From assembly GCF_033958435.1 (NCBI RefSeq), contig NC_134161.1:14942001-15006000 (forward strand): DNA of 64,000 nt, read 5' to 3'. Under the pieces are notes generated by a model, which had not been told where the DNA came from, ran no database searches, and was given only the letters and a program-made list of their open reading frames with translations. Source of the DNA: Carettochelys insculpta. Lineage: Eukaryota; Chordata; Testudines; Carettochelyidae. Positions within the stretch are counted from its first letter, which is position 1. Every line of letters begins with the position of its first letter. A program made the position numbers and the translations under genes. Below, piece after piece: positions 46,819 to 59,268 of this stretch.

Positions 46819-47300
46819 ATAGAATCATAGGGTTGTAAGAGACCTCAGGAGGTCATCAAGTCCAGCCTCCTGCTGAAAGCAGTGCTAATCTCAACTAAAT
46901 CATCCCAGCCAGGGCTTTGTTGAGCTTGGACTTAACCTTTTGGGAACAAGATTCCACCACCTCTAGATAATTCATTCCAGTGCTTCACCACTCACCTCCT
47001 GAAACAGTTCTTCCTAATGTCCAACCTAGACCTCCCCCTCTGTGACTTTTCAGATCATTGCTCCTTGTTCTGTCATCTGTCACCACTAAGAACAGCCTCT
47101 TTAGACTTCCTTCGTGTAGTTGAAGGCTGCTATCAAATCCCACCTCATTTTTCTTCTCTGTAAACTAAACAAGCCTAAATCTCTCAGCCTCTCTTTGTAA
47201 GTCATGTGCTCCAGCCTCCAAACCATTTTTATTGTCCTCCCTTGGACTCTCTCCAGTGCATCCACATTCCTCCTGCAGTGGAAGCCAGAATTGGACACAT
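46819..47300 (-). mobile_element. CR1 LINE 3' portion inserted in another CR1
   Basis: CATAGAATCATAGGGTTG is its 3' end. Minus-strand translation at 47101-47298 gives ALERVQGRTIKMVWRLEHM, YKERLRDLGLFSLQRRKMRWDLI and AFNYTKEV, a good match to the CR1 RT C-terminal signature. The rest of the region carries the reverse of FLP.WNSLP-type text with frame breaks. 5' truncated. Confidence 0.9.
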
Positions 47301-47605
47301 TGGAGGGTCTAGATCATGAGTGTCCAACCTTTTGGCTTGCCTGGGCTGCATTGAGTGGAGAGGAATTGTCTTGGGCCACATATAAAATGTATAATATAGT
47401 TAATGTATATAAATCACATAATAATGTTAAAAGTTTACAATCTTGTGGGGCCGCATTACGAGCTGTCCAGGGCCACATGCGGCCCATGGGCCGTGGGTTG
47501 GACACGCCTGGTCTAGATAATACTTAGTCCTCCTGCATGTACATGGGAGTGGACTTGATGACTTCTCAAGATCCCTTTTGGTCCTACAAGTCTACAATTC
47601 CATTC
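47301..47605 (+). mobile_element. CR1 LINE 3' end, right half of an interrupted copy
   Basis: TGGAGGGTCTAGAT before, and AATACTTAGTCCTCCTGC with GGACTTGATGACTTCTCAAG after, the hAT at 47315-47510 are the plus-strand CR1 3' end, finishing near TACAAGTCTACAATTCC. Joined to 46738-46818 they form one element, split twice. Confidence 0.8.
47315..47510. mobile_element. hAT MITE with 8-bp TSD
   Basis: CATGAGTGTCCAACCTTTTGG and GGGTTGGACACGCCTG are inverted ends, and GTCTAGAT is repeated exactly at 47307-47314 and 47511-47518. An 8-bp duplication and CA(G)..TG ends with GTCCAACC are characteristic of hAT transposons. The interior is AT-rich (TATAATATAGTTAATG) and non-coding. Confidence 0.92.
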
Positions 47606-48013
47606 TGCATGATACACTTTTATCTTTGCAAGTAATGACACTGGGGATCATTTATAAGTGTGCGAGTGCAACTCACCCTATCTGCCCCACAAACCAGAAT
47701 TCTGTACTTGGATCAGCAGCCAAACGTGAGCTTTCCCAGGTTCAGCTCTCAGGGAAATTGAGGTAGACTGAGCAATTCTTGCTGCGTGATAGTAAAGACA
47801 CACCACTGTAGTGCTGGGGTGGCTTTTGTTCCCCCACTCCCCGGGCTGGGTGAGTAATTTACACCCATGCAAAGGGGTGTAGAAAAGCTGCCCTTTTGAT
47901 CTAGTTGTGTTTTGCACTCACTTTGCCCAGGAGTAAATAGGGTGCCAGGCCTCAAAGAACCTGACTTCCTTTGTACCGTACTTGTAAAGTGAGGGATGCC
48001 TGTGAAACTCAAT
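47606..48013. other. Unassigned non-coding sequence
   Basis: No supported feature. Confidence 0.4.
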
Positions 48014-48623
48014 GGCTATGTCTATACTAGAAGCATCTGTTGTCAGGGAAATCTTGACAGAACCACGGTAGACATTGCATCTATACAACTTGCTCTCTTG
48101 ACAGAGAACTGCCAGACTGCACTGCCCTCTTATGCCAGAAAGTGGATTTGGCAGCTCTGCAAAGAGGGCTGCAGGGCAACCAGAAGCCTTCTCTGTCAAC
48201 AGAAGCATCTATACTGCACTTTTGTTGACGGTACTCTGTCCAGAGATTGTTATTCCTCAAATTTTTGAGAGATAATACTGTCGAGGAAAATGCAGAGTTC
48301 TGTCGAGACTTTGTCAACAGAATGCTTTTAGCGTGTAGATGCTCCCTGCCTTATGTCGACAGAAGGGCCATTCCGTTGACAACAACAAGAAGTCCTGTGG
48401 CACCTTATAGACTAACAGATATTTTGGAGCATAAGCTTTCGTGGGCAAAGAGCTGCTTCATCAGATAAGCGGGTCTTTGCCCACAGAAGCTTATGCTCCA
48501 AAATATCTGTTAGTCTGTAAAGTGCCACAGGACTTCTTGTTGTTCTCGAAGATACAGACTAACACAGCTACCTCTCTGATACTTGTCATTCTGTTGACAA
48601 AACTCTCTAGTGTAGACCCAGCC
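48014..48623. mobile_element. GTCTACAC-type MITE with TTGTCGACAG-like interior
   Basis: GGCTATGTCTATACTAG and CTAGTGTAGACCCAGCC are inverted ends, with AAT outside both (48011-48013, 48624-48626). The interior repeats CTTGACAGA, CTGTCAACAGAAGC, TTTGTTGACGG and TATGTCGACAGAAG, a different lexicon from the TTTCGAAA families. It is interrupted at 48381-48587 by a PLE tail. Without that it is about 390 bp and has no coding frame. Confidence 0.75.
48381..48587. mobile_element. Inverted double PLE tail with TSD
   Basis: An 84-nt left arm (48381-48464) is answered by a near-perfect inverted right arm to 48544, with almost no spacer. Only the right side carries the extra terminal 43 nt (48545-48587, GATACAGACTAACACAGC..CTGATACTTGTC). 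The 11-bp ATTCYGTTGAC at 48370-48380 and 48588-48598 is the target-site duplication. On the minus strand CTGATGA and GAAA of a hammerhead core and a GC-TTAT-GC stem III (48427-48464) are intact, but stem II is mismatched. The plus-arm core is disrupted. Confidence 0.85.
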
Positions 48624-48752
48624 AATGTCTTCAAAGTGCTTGGAGATTCTCCAAGGAAATGTGTTAGCCCAGTGTTTCTCAACCAGTAAGCTGGGCATGA
48701 AAGGCAATCTGGGGTGTGTGAGGCCTTGAATATGTTTTCTGCAACTTACAGT

Positions 48753-48840
48753 AAAAACAAGCAGTTCTGTAGCACCTTAAAGACTAACACCTTTATTAGG
48801 TTATGAGCTTTTGTGGGTCAGACCCACTTCAGATTATGGG
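48753..48840 (-). mobile_element. PLE 3' tail, ribozyme core lost
   Basis: CAGTTCTGTAGCACCTTAAAG, CTAACACCTTTATTAGG and GTGGGTCAGACCCACTTCAG show the tail. On the minus strand the CTGAAGA box has lost bases (CTGAAGTGGG) and GAAA reads AAAA. Confidence 0.75.
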
Positions 48841-49429
48841 GCAAAGGTGTCTCCATCCTGCATTGTTTATACCCTCTGTCCACAGTTAGCATTGACACTT
48901 TTTAGGTCCTATTTCTTTATGATATGAAGTATTAGTGACTTTTAATAAGGCTTTACTAGTCTACAAAGGTCAAGAAAAAACATTCTAGCATGTCACTTTT
49001 CTTTGGCAAAGGTGACAAGTTCAGCTATTAGCTTTCTACCTCAATTCTGTCACCTCCACTAGATGGCCAGAAACGTGTAGAAGTGAATCACTTCTCCACC
49101 CTACTTCAAGCCCGCTTCTTTTACTGCCACCACTCCCATGCATCACACCTATGCCAGCCTCAGGAAGAAGACAGGATAAACAGCAGGCCAGGACAGAAAG
49201 CAACAATTCCCTTGTTTGAAATACTTGGTGGTGTTTCTGGTTCCATGAGCAAACCAGCTGAAGACCTTCCCAAATGTTTAGACAAAGGCACAGCAAGCAC
49301 ATAAGATCCACCCTAGAAGAGGCTGAAGGATAGGACCATCAGCTGGGCTGAGGACACCCAAGTTTAAGTCCCAATTTTGCCATGCCTGCCCTGACTGCTA
49401 GGCATGCTGGGGTGAGAACCACTCTTTTT

Positions 49430-49540
49430 GACACAAGAAAATAAACAGTCCTGTAACACCTTAAAGAATAACAATTTTATTTAATAGGTAATGAGCTTTT
49501 GTGAGTAAGTCCCACTTCATCAGATTTTGGAGCAAAAATG
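49430..49540 (-). mobile_element. PLE 3' tail, CpG-decayed ribozyme core
   Basis: CAGTCCTGTAACACCTTAAAG, ATAACAATTTTATTTAATAGG and CCCACTTCATCAG show the tail. On the minus strand CTGATGA is intact, but stem II is partly mismatched and GAAA reads AAAA, a change expected from CpG loss. Sequence beyond the hairpin (to ~49680) may be more of the same element. Confidence 0.75.
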
Positions 49541-49549
49541 AGAATCCAG

Positions 49550-49578
49550 GGTGTGTGTATATGTGTGTGTGTGTGTAA
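49550..49578. repeat. GT-rich microsatellite
   Basis: An irregular (TG)n run, GTGTGTGTATATGTGTGTG. Confidence 0.85.
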
Positions 49579-52500
49579 AATCAGGCCTGGGGAAGGAAGA
49601 AGACAGGGAAAAAAGTAGGGGGTCATCTATCATTAATAGGGCCTCTGGAAGAGTAAATTAAGTTAACTAGCAGGGATGCCATTCCTGCAAATATCAAAGG
49701 TGGGACCGATTTTCAATAAAAGCTTGGTTAAAACTGTCACAGTCCAGGACATCTGTACCTATATTTCCCCTCCTGGAGTCAGCAGGGGCACCTATGGTCA
49801 GACTTCCAATTCCCTAGCGACACATCTCTTGGCTGGAGAACCATGTCTCTCTCCTTTCTGACCAAGGTTTTTCCAGATGGAGTGCTTCCTGGCCTACACT
49901 ATGGTATACTGCCTCAAGAGGCCTGTTTGCTTTCTCTTCAGTGGAAATGCCACAGTTAAATTAGCCCACTGTTCTTTCAAAGCAAGTACCTTTGTTCGTA
50001 AGGTAAAAGCACTACAGGACAAACATATTAAAATAATAAGAAAACTACCACACTGCTAATTTGGTCACTCAAGTGCCAAAATGGACTCTGGAAAGTGAGC
50101 ACTCCTTTAAGCCTCATATGGGGACATTCCTGTGATTACAAATTCATGACATCTTTGGTCATAACAAGAACCCTTCGAAAAAGGTTAGTCCCTTTTTTAA
50201 ATCATTCAGGGGTCTTTGTCTACTGATTACTTGTTCCTGGAAACTGCAGGTCAATTTGTTTCCCTCCTCAGGGATTAGCTGATTTTAAAGGGGAGAATTT
50301 ACATTTCCCTCCCCACAGATACTTTCTAGGCAAGCCACTTTTTGCATATCATCCCAAACAGCTGTTTCATGTTCATAACACTTCACAGAGATTCCACTAG
50401 TCCTATCTTCCGCCTAAAAAAGCTTTATATCGTCTCAGAAAAAGGCATCAATGTTTCCCTGCTGAATACAACAGAATCCTGAGCAACTTAATCTTAAGTA
50501 AGGTATGTCCAGAAAATCAAACATCTGTCACAGATGCAAAGCAAAGTTTCTGCAAAAAAAAAAAAAAAAAAGTTTCAGTTTTGACAACTTAGGACAAAAA
50601 TATTTTGTCCAAAAGTTCCCATCTAGCTCTAATAAGCAGAACGTGAGCAGGGTCTGGGCCCCATCTGGGCTTTCTTCTGAAGAGTGAATTTTACATCATG
50701 GGAGCAAGAATAGTGGAACTGGTCCCACTTACATTTTGCCACTGGTCTTGTTAGTTTCAAGACAGTCACTCACAGCCCACATGGCCCCCTCTCAGTTAAA
50801 CTGATGTGCAATAATTGTGCAGTAATTCTTTTGAAATAGATGAAGCTTTCCCACTGTTACACTGGTGTAACTGACAGCAGATTTCAGCATGTTGTTTCCA
50901 TAGCAACAGATGATGCCCACTTAATTATGAAAACAGTGAAATAATTTCAGCATCAGCTCAAGGAAAAGGAGAAGATGGACTACCTGTGATAAGGCCCTTG
51001 CTCAAACACAGATAACTTGGAAGATTAGCCAGACACGCAATGCGTATGTTCGATGCTGAATTGAAGTCAAATAGATGGCTCAATACCAGCATCAGCTCTT
51101 TTATAAAAAAAAAAAAAATATTGAAAGATTTAAATCTTGAAAGTCTCCATGTCTCAACTGGCCTCCTAGTACAAGTCAGGTTAGTTTGGAGACGAGTTAC
51201 CTCAGGTGGTAAAACACAGACATTACTGGAGCATTAGTACATGGTCCCTGTGTTGCATAATATTACTTAAACTGAATCAGCATGAATACGCCCAATTGTC
51301 TCGCACACACCCAGTAGCTGAGAGGCCCGACAAGTAAAGGCCTTTTCCCAACCTGTAGTCTTAGCACTTTGGGTCTTTTTCTTTTTCTATAAATATCAAC
51401 ACGTCATATGACAGGAAGAGGTGGGCAAGGTACAAGTGGCTTTAATCCACTTCTTGCATCCTGGAGTTTGGAGGTTATTGTGGTTCCGTTTTAATTAAAA
51501 AAATCATGTTGCATTCATTTAAGAAGTGTTACATTTTTAATTAAAACTGAACTTTTTTGCACAATCATTTGCTTTTTTTCGAAACAGCTGTTTTCCACTG
51601 AAGAAAAATTACAAAGGGTAATTTTCCTATCACTTCCAGTGACACTAAAACAATGGAGAGACAGATTCACTGTTGCCTTGGTCCAGTGCCACACTGATGT
51701 AACACTCATTTCAACTGTGTTTGAGTGGCACAAAACTGGAGTTAAGCAGTGGGGATAAAACTACTGGGCTCAGTTCACAGCTTTTAGTAAATTCATAGTT
51801 TGTACAGCAAAACCCGCTTCTGGTGCAGTGGGACACAAGGAAATGCTGCTTCCCTTGGAGTACAATGAATGTACTGAGCTGCCTCTACGCATTTTGAGTG
51901 AAAATTGTAGCTATCTTTGTTTTGAGTGGAACAACTGCACCAAAAATGATTTGGTCTGGATGTACAGGTGTCTCTTCAAATGTTATGCTCCTACTGTCGC
52001 ACTTGGGATCACAGTCACTGTTCTGTCCCAGGTGCCTCCGTCTCAAGGAAGACCATCTGTTGTTTGAAAACCCTTGAACCTCTCACAACTGTCTGCAGGC
52101 AGGCTATGGTTGAGCACCTTGATAAGACCCATTGGGAGCAGAAACACCTCAGTCCTTTAGCCACAAGAAAAAACAATTTAATCTTTCTTCCTATCTAGCC
52201 TTATCACAACTGGTTCGAAACACACATGATATTTAAATGTTAGTTGCTCATGCCAACATCCAGGTGTTGCATAATTTTCTCTTGGCATTGGGTTGAAGAG
52301 TGGGACAATGAGGTCTTGTTGTTTTAATTGCTTTGTTAAATTAGCCTTTGAAATAACCACTGTAAACCAGTTCTAAGAATGACATCTGCCCATCCTTTCT
52401 ACCTCTGGACGGCATCGTCCCTCTGAGGCTGATTATGAGACAATGATTCAATATGATCTCTCATTTTCATTGCAATTCCAATCAGGAAACCTGCCAGTCA

Positions 52501-53359
52501 GCCCATGGTTCGTAATGTATTAATGCATTAACCTCATCAAAGCAACATCATATCTAATGCTTTAAGATGGCAAAGCAATAGGGTGGCTGACCGCTAATGG
52601 CATCAGTTTTGTTTTCTTAGACTGAGCAGAGCTCACCACAGCAATGAGGAATGTGGGCTGAGAATCAGGAGTGACTTCAGGGCTGTGCTTTAACTACTGA
52701 TGAGTCTGGATCAAAACAACCTCAGTGACCACTCAGTTCCCAATGTGAGGGGATCACTGTAATCATTTTGTTGGACTTCATGTCTAACACAGGACATGGG
52801 GTTGGTCTGAATTAATTTCTGATTGAACAGGAGCAGATCTTTTAGAGACCTATCCAATCTTGATTAAAATAAATTGGCCATTGATGAAGACTACAAGATA
52901 AGCCTTCGTATGTAGTAACAATAGTTAATTACCCTCACTGTTAAGTAAAAATAAGGCACAATTGTTTTCTATCTTCAACTTTCAGCCATGACCTTTTAGC
53001 CTGTTGTACTGAAGAGCCCATTTTCCCATTTGTGTTCCCCAGGTACACCATAATCTGCTCAGCACTGAGGTGGGTTTGTATTTCCTAGCTGGAGTCCATA
53101 TCGCTAATGGCCCACAACTAAATGCTAGATCCAAAAGCCTCAGAATTGGAGGCAAGGATAGTCCAAATCCACACCAGTCTGCTCAGGGATTTTTTTCTGC
53201 TTGGGCTGTTCTGCAATTTGTTTTGATCCCAAGCCTTCAAAACTGGGTTTGAGTGAAGTCCAGAACTGTAAGCCAAGATCCACTGATTTCCAGATAAACA
53301 GTGAACTGGCCTCGTTCACTAAAAACTGGGCCAAATCCTCAAGAGGTCATAAACCATAA
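49579..53359. other. Unassigned non-coding sequence, possible conserved block at 52380-52570
   Basis: Poly(A) runs at about 50554-50571 and 51105-51118. Around 52380-52570 a repeat-free block with TGATTATGAGACAATGATTC and GTAATGTATTAATGCATTAACC resembles conserved regulatory text. No gene or nameable repeat otherwise. Confidence 0.35.
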
Positions 53360-53578
53360 GGTATGTCTACACTGCATACTGTGTAGACATAAGAGGGAGC
53401 TGTGGTCTAGCTAGCTTGAATAGCTTGAGCAATGAAGTGGTGTTAACAGATTCAGTAGGCCATCAAGTACATCCCAGGTCTCGGGTGATGTGGTGTACAA
53501 CCTGTATTGCAGTGACTTCACTATTACTGTTAATTTAAGCTAGCTAGATCAAAGTGTTTACAAACATCAACGTGTCCG
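53360..53578. mobile_element. GTCTACAC-type DNA element, diverged
   Basis: GGTATGTCTACACTGCATAC opens it. TGTGGTCTAGCTAGC, CATCAAGTACATCCCAGGTC and TTTAAGCTAGCTAGATC follow the palindromic arrangement of the family seen at 43398. The right end CATCAACGTGTCC is weak. Confidence 0.6.
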
Positions 53579-53589
53579 CAAAAAAACTA

Positions 53590-53830
53590 GGTAAATTCAT
53601 GGGGGATACGTCCATCAATGGCTATTAGCCAGGATGGGCACGGAGGGTGTCCCTACCCCCTGTTTGCAAGAGGCTGGAAATGGGCAACAGGTAATTGATT
53701 ACTTGATGATTACCTGTTCTGTTCATTCTCTCTGGGGCACCTGGCATTGGTCACTGTCGGAAGACAAGACACTGGGCTTGATGGACCTCTGGTCTCACCT
53801 AGTATGGGTGTTCTTATGTTCTTATAGCAG
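53590..53830 (+). mobile_element. CR1 LINE 3' UTR and terminus
   Basis: AGGTAAATTCATGGGGGATACG, GTCCATCAATGGCTATTAGCC, TACCTGTTCTGTTCATTCTC, and GGCTTGATGGACCTCTGG run to a TTCTTATGTTCTTATA end. That short 3' repeat is the CR1 terminus in turtles. It shows the same end as the minus copies at 22866 and 57910. Confidence 0.9.
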
Positions 53831-54724
53831 TCACACCTCTCATCACAATGCAGTTAGACCCTCAGAGAACCCACCTTATAACCCCTACCTGGAGTGACTT
53901 GTTTTTCACAGAGCAGGTTGCATGGCTTAGCTAATGAACATCATGCTCAGAACTAGGACTTCTTTCTTAAGCACTCACTATGATCCAGATCTACACCATC
54001 ACTTCTTAACACCCTACACATCCTTTGTGCTTAAAGCCCTTTCCTGCAAGGTTTCGGAAAGATTGATCCTAATGGAGGGTTGCAATTATCTGGGAATAAT
54101 GTCACAGCCTTGGAATACAAAGTTGCCTTGGTTATGTCACTTGTAACTCAGGCTCAGGCAATAGTGAATCTGTATGGTAAATATATCGCCCCTAATACAT
54201 GGCCCACCAGCTGGGCCTTGCTGAGCTGGCTCTAACCCCAGATTTTCCTAATCCTGAGCTAGCATCCTGATTACCCTGAAGCTATCATACTTCCGTGATC
54301 ATTGTAGGGCCTCACTTGGATATGAAGGCTGAACTTACGCAGGACTGGAGCTCAGTGGGCAAGAGGGAGCCCCACAGCCCAGGGTCTTTCCTTTGGTAGG
54401 TCACTCTCTGAATTCTTTCCTGTTCCCCACCTCACCCCAGCTCCTGACACATACCATGGATGCGACAGAACTTAATTTGGCCCAGATCCTCAGAGGAGCA
54501 TCTAGGAAAAAAAGGGAGTAGATGAGGTCAAAGGATAGGAAAACGTATCAGGGCAGCTATCTCCTGAGCTCCTTCTTGTGGCCTCTTCAGTGCCTCTTAA
54601 GAACTCTAGACAGTCTCCTCAGGGCTAACATGATGTCCAGAGGGTGGGTGCTTGTTTAATATCACAAACAATTCAAAAATTATCTGCAGAGCCCTCAGAC
54701 CCTTTCCTGGGGGAGCTCAGTCTT
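53831..54724. other. Unassigned non-coding sequence
   Basis: No supported feature. Confidence 0.4.
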
Positions 54725-54934
54725 CTGGCTCTTGGCTCTTAGGAGACATTTAGTGGGGTAAATTGCAGCTAAATAACATCTCAGAAAACTAAGAGCCAGG
54801 ACTGATGGCTGGAAACAAACTTTATGGGACTGCAGGAAACTTGGCCACACAGATAAGTGGGCATGTGGCTAACCAAAATCATGCCTGATTACAGATGTTG
54901 CCGGAGGAGAGAGTGCCAGACTAGAGATTCAACG
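54725..54934. mobile_element. Tigger-like MITE, left-truncated
   Basis: CTCTTAGGAGACATTTAGTGG, GCTGGAAACAAACTTTATGGG and CAGACTAGAGATTCAACG match the second two thirds of the element at 44025. The right end runs into a GT repeat (to about 54957) in place of CAACCTGTA. Confidence 0.75.
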
Positions 54935-54957
54935 TGTGTGTGTGTGTGTGTGTGTGT
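54931..54957. repeat. GT microsatellite
   Basis: An uninterrupted (GT)n run at the former right end of the Tigger-like copy. Confidence 0.9.
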
Positions 54958-57909
54958 AAAACTTTAAAAAATCCTTTAAAAACATTCTGTTCAACCTGAA
55001 ATAAAGCGTGTTTTATTTTTGCTCTCGTAGGAAGAGCTGGCATTCACAACACAGCCTGCTACACATTCAATAGCTACAAAGTCTCTCTACCAACATATGT
55101 AATGCCCAACAAGTACCAGCCCAAGCTCCTGCCTAACACAGCCCAGAGGGCCTCCACAAGTTAATTCCTGCTTCAAATCCCAATGCTAGGGCTGAGCAAG
55201 CATAAATTTTTTAAAGAGTATATTAGCCTCCATCAAGCCTACAAGCGGCTCTTCATGGTCCAGGCACGATGCGTGTTGGACCAGCCTTGCAGGGCTGCTT
55301 GCAAGCAATCCCAATTCTGGGTGTAAGGAGAAGTTGTCACTTTTTAGGGCTTTCAGATTAATTCTGCACTTTTCTGCAGTTCACTACAAAATAAAGAAGA
55401 CTTTATACCTGTGGAAAGAGTTATTTGAGAGGAGCGAAGACTTTTATTTGAACTCCCTTTCCAGCTTTACTAAGCAAAAGGATTGTAGGATCACAGCACC
55501 GGCAGAAAACAGATATGAAACTTAATTGGGTTGCATAGTTCCCAGCAAGGCTACAATCACTGTCACATACCAGCTCCAAAGAAGACCTTGACACCTGTGA
55601 AATAGAGCGATTTATGAACCATATGAAACTATCACTGCATGCAATATACCCTATATAGCCTCAATTTGGCTACATTTTAGAACCTCGCTGGCATTCACTA
55701 TAACGTAGTACATTGACTACACTGTGTTATAATCCTTTAAAATACCCCCGCTGCTGGATGGGAGCTTGGTCTTATTCAGTGAATTTATTCTGTGGGGCAT
55801 GAGGAATTTTTAAAGGGCAAGGACTAGAATAAACCACATGGACTGTTACATACGAGGTAGGCCTGTAACGTTGAGGTCTTTTTCCAGCCCACGTGCAATT
55901 TTCAGACAATGGCTTCTGGCTTCACGGAACTTTCTCTGTCATCACATTATCCTCTGTGCCAAGACACAGCCATGGGGTCTGGGTGAAGGAGTGTGTTAAA
56001 ACTTGCCAGGGATTTGCTATAACTTACATAACTGGCAAAAGTTCCCAAAGGCTCACATGCCAGCTAGCCTTAGCCAGAGCTGTCCTCTCTTGCTTCTCCA
56101 ACCTCCCTCCTCAGTCCATTGGCAGATCTTTCACATCGTCCTCTAACTTTTAGTGAGAGTTCCACAGGAACCCTGTAACCCTAAGAGTGCTTTATTGCCG
56201 ACTGGACAAAGGTTCACTGTCCTCTCAGGACTGACAAACTCACTACACCTAAGATAGTGCTGCCTGGGTATTTATCTACAAAGATCGTTGCATGAGGTGG
56301 CAAATGAGAGCTTATGCTGGTTATCATAAAGGCTGTGAGATGTATCTACCACTGCCATTCCAGATGTTGTATGCCTATATTAAGGATATATTTAAACTAT
56401 GTAACAAGACAATGCTGATAAACAAGTTTGCTACAGACAAAGGAATGTTGATTTACCTGTCTGTCTGGAGCTCTAATATTTGCAGAGTGGTGTTCCCAGG
56501 GTACTAGAGAGGCAAGGTGGGCGGTAATATCTTCTGTTGGCCTGGTTTCTGTTGGTGAAATAGACAAGCTCTCAAAGTCCAGGGAGGGCTTTTTCAGGCC
56601 TGGAGGAGTTAGGCAGAGCGACACCGATAAATACCATGTGGAACAGATTGTTTAGCAAAAGAAATTAACACACATTGTCAGAGATTATTCAAGGTGAAGC
56701 GGCCCATTAACATCTGTGCAGGCATAAAACAAAAAGGGATTAGCAGTTTGGGGATTATCATCATAAAGCAAAAATCCAGTTGCACACATTTCACTCTGTC
56801 TCGGGACAAAACATCTAGCTGACCCCAGGGGTGCCCCAGTTGTTGTCTTTCAGTCTCAGTAGACCTTCTCCCTGTTATCCAAGGTCGTCATCTTTTGTGT
56901 TCTCCTCGCGGGTTCCACTAGAGAGCCAGATGGACTATGTTGGAGGACGGTTTTCTGAGAGCGTGGCCCAGCCGTCCCCACTTTCTTCTCTTGGTTTGAG
57001 CGACAAGTGGTTGTTGTCCTGCTCTGCTCCAAAAGTCCTTCTCCACCTGGAGTACAATGATTTAAGTAAGTAAGTAGGAAAAGTTATGAATTTAAACTCC
57101 AGGTTTGTATTTTGAAGGTGATATGTAGGTTTCCTTTGAAGGAGAGGGCTGAGATCAGATCTGGAGTGAAAAGACAATTTCAAACATTTCCTGGTTGCTG
57201 CAGGGACACAAATGCATGAAAATCATCTCTACAGCTCATTTTGAGGCTAAGGAACCAGCGTACTCTAACAAAAGAGCATTTTGTCAGACTTTTCCCAGCT
57301 AGTCCTATTGGGCATTCCCTTCTGCAATTGCTGGAGCTAAGCCTCCATAGCTGGGGACAAGTGAGTGATTTTTGTGATCTGACCAAATCTCCAGTACACT
57401 GGAAAGAGCAGTGTCATTTCCATGGGCCACCAACCATGATGAAAACTTTCTGCCACTGCTATCCTGGGTTAGATTTCAACCTGTGCCTGAGATACAAAAA
57501 GATTTCTCGCACCCCTACAAATCTCCAGAGCTAGGAAGAACTCTATGACCTAGCCTATACTGCACAGTCAAACCCACAGGTGCTGCTTTGATTTTTAATT
57601 ATTCCTCATTATATTTAAGGCAATTTGGGGAAAAGAAAATATAGAGCAATTTACTTTGCTTTGTAATTAGAGACAGTGATTAGAGAATCTTTAGCAGCAT
57701 GATGACATTTTCCTTCAAAAAGAAAAAAAAATAGATATACACTGAAAGAGAGGAATAAAATGAGGAAGCTGAATGAGCTTAAAGACTAGAATTAAACAGA
57801 TTATATCTCATTGCTTCCAAATGGAAAGTCACAGCCTACCAAAGTGGTTGCATCTGCAGCTGAACAGGAAAGGAAGCAATCTCCTGTCATGTTAATAGGT
57901 TGTTATACA
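54958..57909. other. Unassigned non-coding sequence
   Basis: No gene or nameable repeat. Open frames are under 100 codons and carry no motif. Confidence 0.4.
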
Positions 57910-58140
57910 GAAGAGCATAAGAACCGTCACACTGGGTCAGACCAAAGGTCCATCTAGCCCAGTATCCTGTCCTCTGACAGAGGCCAACACCATAGCTCTA
58001 GGACCGGGAGCCCAGAGGGTGTGAACAGAACAGGTAATCACCAAAGCGATCCCTCTCCTGACATCCATTTCCAACCTCTGACCAATGGAAGCCAGGGACA
58101 CCATTCCTACCCATCCTGGGTAATGGCCATTGACAAGTGA
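57910..58140 (-). mobile_element. CR1 LINE 3' UTR and terminus
   Basis: GAGCATAAGAACCGTCAC, GGTCAGACCAAAGGTCCATC, CAGTATCCTGTCCTCTGACAG, and GAACAGAACAGGTAATCACC are reversed CR1 3' UTR. The copy ends at about GGTAATGGCCATTGAC. Confidence 0.9.
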
Positions 58141-59173
58141 CATCCCCTCCCTTTGACATTAAAATGATGGAAGTGGCTGCTCTGGAGTTTTCTTTGCCTA
58201 AATGATCCTGAAACACCTTCATTACCTTGCCGTGTGCAGTGTGCGAGTGGAGCAGAAGTGTCAGGTGACACTAGGCTACAAGCGGGAATGGAAGTCTGAA
58301 GGTAGGCAATGCCCCAGGGACCTTGTTCATGTCTAGCTGGCAAGGCTGGTGCTCTGGAGCAGGGCCAATCAGAGGTGTGAAGTGAGGGAGGGAAGGGAAT
58401 AGGAGAGCCATATGGCCTTGGCCTCCATCTTAAAGTGGCCTCAGATTTAGACACATGTTAATTTTTTGGCATTCGATAAGTTTCACAACTTTCTTCTCAG
58501 CCATAAAAGCCAAGGATGTTATGCACATCTTTATCGGACCAAAATGTCACACACTCAGATTAGAGCTGCAAATTTAAGCAAATAGATGTGATTGGGGCAA
58601 AGACGTATTTTTGTTAACTGATACAGACTTTGTCATATAAAAGGGTTTAAAATGTTCATAAATATTAGCAAAAATGTGTTGGTTCTGAAGGCACAAGACG
58701 AAGGAAGGTCTACTTTCTGCCGCTGAGCAATTTCAGCAAAAGTACAACAAAGAAATCTTTAAAGATTTCAGTGACCAGGTCATCTTCCTCAAACCAACAT
58801 ATTCCATGGACTTTAAATTGGATTGCAAGCCAAAAAAATCGCTTCAAGAAATGCTTGAACTCTCTGGTTTGTTTCCAAATATCACAACTGTGTGTGGTTT
58901 CATTTGTTTGTTTGTTTGTTTGTTTTTGTCAATTTGCCTTCATCAGTGGCTTCAGGTGAACATACCTTCAATGTATGGAAGCAGGTAAAGAACTATCACT
59001 GTTCAACAATGGGACAAGAATACCTGATTGGGCTTCCCAGGCTTAATGTCATCTGTGACATTGCACAAATGGTAGATTTTTCCTCAATAATTGGTGAATG
59101 TGCATAAAAAAGGCTAGAACAATAATGCTGTGATGCCTCCCTATTCGGGGGCCATGACACATGCGGAAACAAG
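58141..59173. other. Unassigned non-coding sequence
   Basis: A (TTTG)n run lies at about 58903-58926. Nothing else can be named. Confidence 0.4.
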
Positions 59174-59268
59174 AACATGACGAGTATCAGAGGGGTAGCC
59201 ATGTTAGTCTGGATCTGTAGCAGCAACGAAGGGTCCTGTGGCACCTTATAGACTAACAGAAAAGTTTA

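Noticed and set aside
48014..49540. Regularly recurring hairpins that might suggest a CRISPR-like or tandem array
   Set aside because: The units are separate PLE tails and a MITE with differing spacers, lengths and TSDs; there are no uniform repeats or spacers.
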